The notes under the pieces are model-generated. The model had not been told where the DNA came from. It did not search any database and saw only the letters and a program-made list of their open reading frames with translations. 7,048 nucleotides of DNA from an uncultured Bacteroidota bacterium (lineage in GTDB: Bacteria > Bacteroidota > Bacteroidia > Bacteroidales > VadinHA17), in assembly GCA_903865465.1 (NCBI GenBank), contig CAIPJU010000452.1, positions 1-7,048 on the forward strand. Direction: 5' to 3'. Below, one piece after another: positions 1-6,773 of the stretch. The translations under genes and the position numbers were made by a program. Position 1 is the stretch's first letter. Each line of letters starts with the position of its first letter.

Positions 1-371
1 AGGTTTTTTGTTATTTGGACAGTATATTTTCTAAAGGATTCTTCATTCAGTAATCAACATTGTCTCTCTTCAAAATACGCTTCCGCCCCGTCAGCCACAT
101 AAGCATAAGAATTTAAATCATAAATAGTTAAGTATATTATGCTTATTACTAACCTTTTATATGCGGAGCAGAAACAATATAAGCATTTTTTGTTTAATCC
201 GGAATTGTTGTTCCATAATTGATTGAACAAATTAATCCAATTTGATTCCAAACCAGGTATCCGCGATATTAGCCTTTTGAATATGTCAGCGAAACATGTG
301 ACCAAAATACTAATGTTAATATTACATTTACATCGGCAGATCTTTTTAAAAGTTGAATCAATATTTTCGGA
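1..371. other. AT-rich intergenic stretch upstream of the glycosyltransferase
   Basis: No convincing gene is seen here. Forward frames are broken by stops, and reverse-strand open stretches have unlikely composition. It may include the last few codons of a gene from outside the window (forward frames stay open to 34, 53 and 102), but none is recognisable. Two items stand out. One is a forward open frame from 283 to 375 whose TGA overlaps the ATG at 372. The other is a weak dyad, TTGTTC-N11-GAACAA, at 208-230. A GC-richer patch near 76-100 contrasts with the surrounding AT-rich DNA. The promoter of the glycosyltransferase must lie here or further upstream, but no good Bacteroidota -7 box (TAnnTTTG) with a matching -33 box was found. 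Confidence 0.6.
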
Positions 372-2090
372 ATGATAAAGTTGTCCGATATATCCCGTCC
401 GGCAAAAACCCTGACCTGCTTCCTGATTGGCTGGATTATTCTTAACCTGCTTCAGGCTGCCTTTACACCCCTGAACCACGATGAAGCCTATTACTGGATG
501 TATTCAAAATACCTTGCCTGGGGCTATTTCGACCACCCGCCAATGATAGCCCTGATGATCAGGATCGGATATTTCATCTTTCATAACGAACTTGGCGTAA
601 GACTTATCTCTGTGATTTCTTCAGCTGTTTCACTTGTTGTTGTCTGGGCACTGACCAATAACGGAAAAAGGGGAAAAGCAGGAGCAGAGTGGATCTTCAT
701 TATGCTGGCCGGAACTCTGCCTCTGTTCCATATTTTCGGATTCATGGCTACACCCGACTCGCCTCTTCTTCTTTTTACAGCTCTCTTCCTTCTGGCATTT
801 AAAAAGTTCTCCGGTCAGGATAAATTTCAAACCGCCTTCCTTCTGGGAATCTCAATGGCAGCCCTGATGTATAGCAAATACCATGGCGCGCTCCTTATCA
901 TATTTGTTATCCTTTCAAATCTTCGCCTTCTCAGAACTCCCTGGTTCTATTTTTCAGCTGTTCTTGCCCTTGTCCTTTTCCTCCCTCATATTAACTGGCA
1001 GTTTGTAAACGGTTTCCCATCACTCAGGTTCCACCTTGTCGAAAGAGTATCGGGCTTTAATCCGGGCAATATACCCGATTATCTTCTGAATCTGCTCCTT
1101 ATTCATAATCCTCTCATCTTCCCCCTGACTCTTTTGTTTGTTTTCAGGAAAAAGGTCTTTACATCCTTCGAAAAGACACTTGTTTTCATCCTTGTTGGGT
1201 TCATCATCTTCTTTTTTATCCAAAGCTTCCGTTATCATATCGAACCTCAGTGGACTGCGATCATAACTGTGCCTATGATAATTATTCTTTTCAATAGCCT
1301 TGATTTTCATTCGGCTGAAGGGAAGTATCTGCGAAATACTGCAATTTTTTTCATCCCTCTGATTTTGTTTGCCCGGATAGCTTTTATGATCGATTTTTTA
1401 CCGGTCCACTTCCTTAAAAAGGAGTATCACAATACCCGGAAAAGGGAAGATGCCATTGCACGACTTGCTGGCGACAGGCCGGTAATATTCACCAATTCGT
1501 ACCAGGAACCTTCGGAATATACATTCTACACGGGAAGGTTTGCTCTAAGCCTGAATAACCTGAATTACAGGAAAACACAATATGATATCTGGAATTTTGA
1601 GGAGAAGGTTCACGGGAAGGAGATCTTATATGTTCCGCATTACCTGAATGATTATATTACTGAAAATTTTACAAAGGTTAAATTTCCATGGGGCGATTCA
1701 ACTTATGTCAAAGTAATTAAGGATTTTCAGTCACTTCAGAAGGAGTGTGTAATCCTGGAGAGGAAGAGCTATGCATTCTCTGCTACTGCTTCCGATACTA
1801 TACATCTTAAGATATTTAATCCTTATCCTTTTCCCATTAACCTGCGACATCAGGAATTGCCTGTTGTTTTCCAGATATCATTTCTTAAAAACGGTTACCG
1901 GGAAGTTAAAAAGAACCTTGAACTTCCTGCCTCTGTTTCAATATTAAATGTAAATGATACACTTAAATTAGATTGCAGCTTTACCCTCGAAGATCTGCCG
2001 GCGGGAAAATACAAAATGGCTATCGGTTCCGAAACAGGTTACCTCTACGACGTATATAACAGCCCCTTCACGGATGCAGAGGTGAAATAA
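372..2090 (+). CDS. ArnT/PMT-like membrane glycosyltransferase (GT-C fold, glycosyltransferase family 39-type)
   Basis: This 572-residue integral inner-membrane protein probably moves a sugar from a polyprenyl-phosphate donor onto a lipid, glycan or protein on the periplasmic side. About ten hydrophobic segments fill residues 12-342. The first periplasmic loop carries the GT-C acidic motif DEAYYW (D37, E38), then YFDHPPM (52-58). ATPDSPLLLF (126-135) and MYSKYHG (166-172) are further family signatures, and HIEPQW (289-294) lies before the last membrane segments. Residues 345-450 form a soluble region with SYQEPSEYTFYTG and QYDIW; residues 455-572 look like a beta-sandwich. The length is close to E. 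coli ArnT, but donor and acceptor cannot be read from the sequence, so no symbol is given. The ATG at 372 is the first possible ATG, because an in-frame TGA lies at 354-356. No clear ribosome binding site is present. The fold assignment is strong and the substrate is unknown. Confidence 0.9.
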   Translation: MIKLSDISRPAKTLTCFLIGWIILNLLQAAFTPLNHDEAYYWMYSKYLAWGYFDHPPMIALMIRIGYFIFHNELGVRLISVISSAVSLVVVWALTNNGKRGKAGAEWIFIMLAGTLPLFHIFGFMATPDSPLLLFTALFLLAFKKFSGQDKFQTAFLLGISMAALMYSKYHGALLIIFVILSNLRLLRTPWFYFSAVLALVLFLPHINWQFVNGFPSLRFHLVERVSGFNPGNIPDYLLNLLLIHNPLIFPLTLLFVFRKKVFTSFEKTLVFILVGFIIFFFIQSFRYHIEPQWTAIITVPMIIILFNSLDFHSAEGKYLRNTAIFFIPLILFARIAFMIDFLPVHFLKKEYHNTRKREDAIARLAGDRPVIFTNSYQEPSEYTFYTGRFALSLNNLNYRKTQYDIWNFEEKVHGKEILYVPHYLNDYITENFTKVKFPWGDSTYVKVIKDFQSLQKECVILERKSYAFSATASDTIHLKIFNPYPFPINLRHQELPVVFQISFLKNGYREVKKNLELPASVSILNVNDTLKLDCSFTLEDLPAGKYKMAIGSETGYLYDVYNSPFTDAEVK

Positions 2091-2096
2091 GAAAAT

Positions 2097-3404
2097 CTAA
2101 TAGTTTGGCAATTTCCAGCCATTATGATACTCGGGAACAATCAGTTTATTTGGAGCTGATGTTTTGAATTCCTGCTTCGCATCGTCCCAGAAAACTTTTT
2201 CCCCTGTCCTGTAGGCTATGTTTCCCATCTGTGCAACCAGGGCAACATCCCTTCCTACGTTAATGCCTGCGTTAAGCTTTTGGGGAGTGTTATCCTTCAT
2301 GCAGTCGAGAAAGTTCCTGACATGAATGTCGAGCCCGACTCCGATATTCTTCTGAAGAGGCACTGGTTCTATCCTGGTTTTCTCGGGAAATACCTCCCAA
2401 CCGTTCCTGTCGAGAACAAGTGTTCCGTTTTCTCCGATATACGACATGCCATGAGGTCGTTTCCAGTTGCCCAGTCCGATCCCGATAGTCTGCTCCCATA
2501 TCATTGTAAAATCTTTGAAATCATATACTGCTGTCATAGTATCTGGTGTCTCCATGGCATCGTCAGGGAAGGCATATTTCCCTCCGATGGCCATTACCGA
2601 TTCGGGAACCGAACGCCCCATTCCATACAGGATGTAATCGATAAGATGAACTCCCCAGTCGGTCATGAGTCCGCCTGCATAATCCCAGAACCATCTGAAG
2701 GTGAAATGAAAGCGATTTTTATTGAACGGACGCTTCTGTGCGGGTCCGAGCCACATGTCATAATCAACGCCCTCAGGGACCGGAGTGTCGGGAACCTTTG
2801 GGACAGCCCCCTTCCAATCGACATACGACCATGCCTTACAGGTCCTTATACGTCCGAGTTTTCCCGATTTCAGGTAGTTTACTGCATCAACGAAATGAGG
2901 CTGGCTTCTCTGCCATTGCCCCACCTGTACTATCTTCCCCTGCTTTTTAACAGCTTTCTGCATGATGTTGATCTCCGCAATAGAGTTGCCAATTGGTTTT
3001 TCAACGTAAGCATGTTTTCCTGCTTCGAGAGCTTCAACGAGGATGAGGCAGTGCCAGTGATCGGGCGTGCCGATAATGGCAACATCGATATCTTTGTTTT
3101 CGAGCATCTTACGGTAATCGACATACAGCTTTGGACGCGCAAAACCAAGCTTTGCCAGATCATCAGTCCGTTTGTTGAGAACATTACGGTCGATATCACA
3201 AAGTGCAATGCATTCAACTTCAGGATTCTTCAGGAAAGAGGTCAGATCGTTGAAACCCATCCCGTTGGCCCCGATCAGACCAACCCTTATCTTGTCGGAA
3301 GAAGCAACCAGTTTACGGCTGTTAAAAAGCGCTTCCCCTGGTATCATGCTGCCTGCTGCCAGCACTGATGCTGTCCTTATAAAATCTCTCCGGTTTGAAC
3401 TCAT
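2097..3404 (-). CDS. Gfo/Idh/MocA-family NAD(P)-dependent oxidoreductase with Tat signal
   Basis: This 435-residue protein is probably exported, folded and with its cofactor bound, by the twin-arginine pathway, and acts on a sugar or cyclitol. The N-terminus has NRRDFIR (residues 4-10), followed by a hydrophobic stretch to about residue 22. The Rossmann domain begins near residue 39 with GLIGANGMG (42-50). TPDHWH (113-118) and the hallmark EKP (135-137) follow. The C-terminal alpha/beta domain contains GGLMTDWGVHLID (244-256), where D249 and H253 fit the family's catalytic Asp/His positions. The ATG at 3404 is preceded in frame by a stop seven codons upstream, and the Tat motif starts directly after it, which supports this start. 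The gene is divergent from the M16 peptidase and convergent with the glycosyltransferase. Some relatives are GH109 glycosidases that use NAD+ transiently; that activity is possible here but not shown. The substrate is unknown. Confidence 0.93.
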   Translation of the reverse strand: MSSNRRDFIRTASVLAAGSMIPGEALFNSRKLVASSDKIRVGLIGANGMGFNDLTSFLKNPEVECIALCDIDRNVLNKRTDDLAKLGFARPKLYVDYRKMLENKDIDVAIIGTPDHWHCLILVEALEAGKHAYVEKPIGNSIAEINIMQKAVKKQGKIVQVGQWQRSQPHFVDAVNYLKSGKLGRIRTCKAWSYVDWKGAVPKVPDTPVPEGVDYDMWLGPAQKRPFNKNRFHFTFRWFWDYAGGLMTDWGVHLIDYILYGMGRSVPESVMAIGGKYAFPDDAMETPDTMTAVYDFKDFTMIWEQTIGIGLGNWKRPHGMSYIGENGTLVLDRNGWEVFPEKTRIEPVPLQKNIGVGLDIHVRNFLDCMKDNTPQKLNAGINVGRDVALVAQMGNIAYRTGEKVFWDDAKQEFKTSAPNKLIVPEYHNGWKLPNY

Positions 3405-3523
3405 TTCAATAAATGATTTTTAAAAATGAAAGTTAATGTTAAAATTATAATGATCAATCAGTCAATGGCTATAAAAAGTTAAATGTTTCATAAAAATAAT
3501 GGTTTTCACAACTATCTTCCAGT

Positions 3524-3539
3524 CTTCACGTTGGTGAAG
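3524..3539. promoter_or_regulatory. Short perfect hairpin CTTCAC-GTTG-GTGAAG
   Basis: Six-base arms at 3524-3529 and 3534-3539 flank a four-base loop. No T-run follows on either strand, so it is not an intrinsic terminator. As DNA it could be a small operator; as RNA it could be a stem-loop in a long leader of either gene. It carries two of the five TTCAC/GTGAA pentamers of this region. The sequence pattern is certain; a function is inference only. Confidence 0.3.
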
Positions 3540-3678
3540 TGTTAGGAAAATTGGTCCATATTAAAAATATTGCTTAATTTTACTTGTGATAAAACTTTCT
3601 CAATAATTTTAACGTGCTCAACAGAATTTCATTTATCCGTTTTTATCCTGGTCTAATATTAATTGTTTCTGAAATTGA

Positions 3679-3713
3679 TTTGTGAAACCAACCCTTTTTA
3701 TACATTTCACAAA
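3679..3713. promoter_or_regulatory. Perfect 9-bp inverted repeat, possible operator
   Basis: TTTGTGAAA at 3679-3687 and TTTCACAAA at 3705-3713 are exact reverse complements separated by 17 bases. A one-mismatch relative, TTTCTGAAA, lies at 3666-3674. The dyad is centred about 80 bases upstream of the peptidase start, where an activator or repressor could bind. The arms contain TGTGA/TCACA, like half-sites of CRP/FNR-family regulators, but the spacing between pentamers is 21 rather than the classical 6 bases, so a CRP-type site is not claimed. No T-run follows, so it is not a terminator. Confidence 0.35.
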
Positions 3714-3720
3714 GTCCCTG

Positions 3721-3751
3721 TTGATTTTACTTATGGGACGTTGATATATTG
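3721..3751 (+). promoter_or_regulatory. Candidate Bacteroidota-type promoter for the M16 peptidase gene
   Basis: TTG at 3721-3723 and TATATTG at 3745-3751 are 21 bases apart. This resembles the Bacteroidota primary-sigma layout (TTTG, about 19-21 bases, TAnnTTTG), although the -7 box matches only in part. Transcription would begin near 3758 and give a leader of about 18 bases, short but compatible with translation initiation that relies on A-rich leaders instead of a Shine-Dalgarno sequence. The call rests on weak motif similarity alone. Confidence 0.25.
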
Positions 3752-3775
3752 CACCATTAAATTCTAAATTAAACT

Positions 3776-6604
3776 ATGATGAAAAATTTAAAACTACTTA
3801 TGATTATTGTTCTGAGCGGATTTGTCTTTTCGGCAGTCTCAGCCCAGATCTCCGATCTTAATAAGCCTATTCCTCCCGATCCTAATATCAGAATCGGCAA
3901 GCTCGATAATGGTATGACTTACTATATCAAGGCTAATAAAAAACCCGAGAAGAGGATGGAACTCAGGCTAGCGGTAAATGCAGGTTCTGTTTGTGAAGAT
4001 GATAACCAGCAGGGCCTGGCCCACTTCATGGAACATATGTGTTTCAATGGAACAAAAAATTTCCCCAGCAATAAAATAGTCGATATGCTCGAGGAGATGG
4101 GAGTGAAGTTCGGAGCCGAACTCAATGCCTATACCAGTTTCGATCAGACTATCTATATGCTGAAAGTTCCCACCGACAGCATCGAATGGATAAACAGGGG
4201 TTTCCAGGTGCTTGAGGACTGGTCACATCAGGTAAGCATGGACGACACGGAGATAGATAAGGAAAGAGGAGTCATTACTGAAGAGTGGCGCCTGGGCCTC
4301 GGAGCTGAAGAGCGTATGCAGCAGAAATATATCCCTGTACTGCTGAAAGGTTCAAAATACGCCGACAGAATTCCAATCGGCAAGATCGACATAATAAAGA
4401 ATTTCCCTCACGACACCCTTAGGGCGTTTTACAAATCGTGGTACAGACCCGACCTGATGGCTGTTGTTGTAGTTGGAGACATCGATCCAGCTCTGGCAGA
4501 AGCTAAAATAAAAGAGTATTTCAACAGGGTCCCCAAAGCCCTTAATCCTCCTGCAAGAGTTGAATTCCCTATTCCCGGCAACAGTGAACCTCTCATCAGT
4601 GTAGTTACCGACAAGGAAGCTACCGGCTTTAACGCAACAATATTCTATAAACATCCTAAGGCCGATAATTCAACATTCGGCGATTACAGGAATCAGCTCA
4701 TGAGAACCTTGTATTCCGGAATGCTGAATAATCGTCTCCAGGAAATCGCCCAGAAACCGGAATCTCCGTTTTTATATGGCTACTCCGGATATGGTGCCTT
4801 CATCGGACGTACAGTCGATGTCTATCAGCTGTCGGTAGGCGCAAAGGAGAATCAGATGGGAAAAAGCCTCGATGTTATCTTAACTGAGAACGAAAGGGCC
4901 AACCAGTTTGGATTTACGGCTACTGAACTCGACCGCGAAAAGAAAGATATGATCTCTAATTATGAAAAGATGGCAAAAGAAGCCGACAAAACTGAGTCAG
5001 CCTCATATGCCGATGAATTTATAAGAAATTTCCTCGATAGGGAATGTATCCCCGGAATTAAAAATGAGTTTGAAATAGTAAAGGACTTCCTTCCGGGAAT
5101 ATCACTTGACGAGATTAATAAACTTGGAAAAAGCTGGCAATCGGACGATAACATGGCAGCTTTAATAACCGCTCAGGATAAAGAGGGTGTTAAAGTTCCC
5201 ACCGAGAGTGACATAAAGGATATCATAAAGGCTGTTAAATCAAAGAAGATAGAAGCTTATGTTGATAAAGTTTCCGATGCCCCGCTTCTTGCTGAAATGC
5301 CTGCTGCAACCAAAGTTGTAAAGAGAAGCGATGATACAAAATCGGGATTTACCGAACTGACTTTTGGAAATGGCGTTCACATGATCTTAAAATCGACTGA
5401 TTTCAAGAATGATGAGATCCTCCTTTCAGCATACAGCCCCGGTGGTCTTTCTCTTTATCCCGATGGCGATGTGATGTCAGCTACCCTGGCAACTTCAATA
5501 ATTAGCCAGAGCGGACTCGGATCCTATGACTTTATTGGTCTGCAGAAGAAGCTTTCAGGAAATACTGCAAAACTTACTCCGTACATCAGCGAGCTTCGCG
5601 AAGGAGTATCCGGCAGCTGTTCACCGAAAGATCTCGAAACCATGCTGCAGCTCAATTATCTTTATTTTACCAAAACGCGCCGCGATGAAAGCGCCTTCAA
5701 TGCCTTTCTCTCACGTCTTCATAACATGATCAAGCCAATGAGGGCTAATCCTCAGGTTATTTTTCAGGATACTCTTTCAAAAATTGTCTCCATGAATTCA
5801 CCCCGGGTTGTTGCAGTTCCTTCTGAAGCTCAGCTCAACGAGGTAAACCTCGACAGGTCGATTAGTATCTTTAAAGACCGTTTTGCCGACGCAAGCGATT
5901 TCACATACATGATGGTTGGTAACTTTAAAATCGATGATGTGATCCCAATGCTTGAAAAATATATTGGAGGACTTCCATCGGTAAACAGGAAAGAGACATG
6001 GAAAGATGTGACTCCGGGATTCCCTAAGGGTTTGCTGACAGTTGATGTCCCTAAAAACTCAGAACCCCAGAGCTCCGTTGCAATGGTCTGGAAAGGTGAT
6101 TTCAAATGGCAGGATAAGGACCGCCAGTGCTTCTCGATGATGATGAATATACTGTCGATTAAATGCAGGGAATCAATGCGCGAGGAACAGGGTGGAGTGT
6201 ATGGAGTCAGTGTAAGCGGAAGTGCTTCGAAACTGCCGAAACCTACCTTTACAATTCAGTCAACCTGGGGCTGTAATCCCGACAACATAGGGAAACTTTC
6301 GAAGACCCTTCTTGCTGAAATGGATACCATCAAAACCAGGGGTCCAAAAGAGGTTGACCTTAACAAGGTGAAGGAGACTCTTATCCGCGACCGTGAAACA
6401 AAAGTGAAAGAGAACGGCTTCTGGATCAACTTCCTTCAGAACCATTTCCTTTTCGGCGATAATATGCTTTCGCTTGACGAATATAAGAACTTCGTTAATT
6501 CCATTACAGCAGCCGATATTAAGAAAATTGGGAATAAGTATCTGAATACCAAGAGTTATGTTCAGGTTGATCTCACTCCCGCACCTAAACCTGAAGCCAA
6601 ATAA
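3776..6604 (+). CDS. Secreted M16-family (insulinase/pitrilysin, PqqL-like) zinc metallopeptidase
   Basis: This complete 942-residue peptidase probably degrades peptides or small unfolded proteins in the periplasm or at the outer membrane. A Sec signal peptide covers residues 1-23, with likely cleavage after VSA before Q24; the absence of a Cys there argues against a lipoprotein. The N-terminal catalytic domain carries the inverted zinc motif HFMEH (H83, catalytic E86, H87). ERGVITEE (163-170) supplies the third zinc ligand, most likely E170, with conserved E163. A second M16 C-type domain spans about residues 200-385. The repeated inactive half begins near residue 522 and lacks HxxEH. Late in it, R802 and Y809 have the seven-residue spacing of the Arg/Tyr pair that helps position substrate in single-chain M16 enzymes. 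Two ATGs stand in tandem (3776, 3779), and an in-frame TAA at 3770-3772 excludes an earlier start. All key residues are intact. The native substrate is not evident from context. Confidence 0.95.
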   Translation: MMKNLKLLMIIVLSGFVFSAVSAQISDLNKPIPPDPNIRIGKLDNGMTYYIKANKKPEKRMELRLAVNAGSVCEDDNQQGLAHFMEHMCFNGTKNFPSNKIVDMLEEMGVKFGAELNAYTSFDQTIYMLKVPTDSIEWINRGFQVLEDWSHQVSMDDTEIDKERGVITEEWRLGLGAEERMQQKYIPVLLKGSKYADRIPIGKIDIIKNFPHDTLRAFYKSWYRPDLMAVVVVGDIDPALAEAKIKEYFNRVPKALNPPARVEFPIPGNSEPLISVVTDKEATGFNATIFYKHPKADNSTFGDYRNQLMRTLYSGMLNNRLQEIAQKPESPFLYGYSGYGAFIGRTVDVYQLSVGAKENQMGKSLDVILTENERANQFGFTATELDREKKDMISNYEKMAKEADKTESASYADEFIRNFLDRECIPGIKNEFEIVKDFLPGISLDEINKLGKSWQSDDNMAALITAQDKEGVKVPTESDIKDIIKAVKSKKIEAYVDKVSDAPLLAEMPAATKVVKRSDDTKSGFTELTFGNGVHMILKSTDFKNDEILLSAYSPGGLSLYPDGDVMSATLATSIISQSGLGSYDFIGLQKKLSGNTAKLTPYISELREGVSGSCSPKDLETMLQLNYLYFTKTRRDESAFNAFLSRLHNMIKPMRANPQVIFQDTLSKIVSMNSPRVVAVPSEAQLNEVNLDRSISIFKDRFADASDFTYMMVGNFKIDDVIPMLEKYIGGLPSVNRKETWKDVTPGFPKGLLTVDVPKNSEPQSSVAMVWKGDFKWQDKDRQCFSMMMNILSIKCRESMREEQGGVYGVSVSGSASKLPKPTFTIQSTWGCNPDNIGKLSKTLLAEMDTIKTRGPKEVDLNKVKETLIRDRETKVKENGFWINFLQNHFLFGDNMLSLDEYKNFVNSITAADIKKIGNKYLNTKSYVQVDLTPAPKPEAK

Positions 6605-6641
6605 TGCAATACTGATTAAAGCAGGAAATGCGGAGATCCTC

Positions 6642-6742
6642 TAACCGCAAAGGACGCTGAGCCAAAGCAAAGTTCGCAAAGGTATTATGAAAATAATCAA
6701 CACTTTGCGGACTTTGCTATTTCTTTACGTACTCTGCGGTTA
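6642..6742. repeat. Imperfect long inverted repeat of CGCAAAG-type units
   Basis: Two 40-base arms, 6642-6681 and 6703-6742, are reverse complements at 31 of 40 positions with no gaps. Each begins with TAACCGCA and ends with CGCAAAG, and each holds several spaced AAAG units. The 21-base centre has its own small stem, ATTAT-GAAA-ATAAT (6684-6697). The element lies between the convergent peptidase and kinase genes. On the plus strand the stem is followed by TAAAAAAAGG rather than a T-run, and on the minus strand the T-run precedes it, so it is not a canonical intrinsic terminator. It may still block or process transcripts from both sides. From memory, very similar AAAG-spaced hairpins occur between genes in many environmental bacterial genomes; that recollection was not checked. 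Confidence 0.8.
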
Positions 6743-6773
6743 AAAAAAGGATAATCAATGCTCTTTACCAGGC

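Larger units (their letters stand above)
3405..3775. promoter_or_regulatory. Divergent control region between the oxidoreductase and M16 peptidase genes
   Basis: This 371-bp AT-rich region separates two divergently transcribed genes and must hold at least one promoter for each. No gene is seen in it. The pentamer TTCAC or its complement GTGAA occurs five times, at 3505-3509, 3525-3529, 3534-3538, 3682-3686 and 3706-3710. Two of these pairs are inverted: a tight hairpin at 3524-3539 and a wide dyad at 3679-3713. For the minus-strand gene, TAATTTTA (complement of 3440-3447) resembles a Bacteroidota -7 box, but no TTTG lies at the right distance, so no promoter is called for it. No riboswitch fold or intrinsic terminator was recognised. 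Confidence 0.5.

Noticed and set aside
54..479. A 141-codon reverse open frame across the left intergenic stretch
   Set aside because: It overlaps the start of the glycosyltransferase, has poor protein-like composition and no recognised motif.
2280..3368. A 362-codon forward open frame antisense to the oxidoreductase
   Set aside because: It lies wholly inside the well-supported Gfo/Idh gene, is rich in Cys, His and Pro with no recognisable domain, and is best explained as a shadow of that gene's codon use.
3681..3711. Classical CRP/FNR binding site
   Set aside because: TGTGA and TCACA are present but separated by 21 bases, not the 6 expected.
3776..6604. Inactive or degenerate M16 homologue
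   Set aside because: HxxEH, the third zinc-ligand Glu and the Arg/Tyr pair are all present and the frame is intact, so an active enzyme is expected.
6642..6742. Intrinsic terminator for the M16 gene
   Set aside because: The stem is long and imperfect and is followed by an A-run instead of T residues on the plus strand; it is better listed as a repeat.
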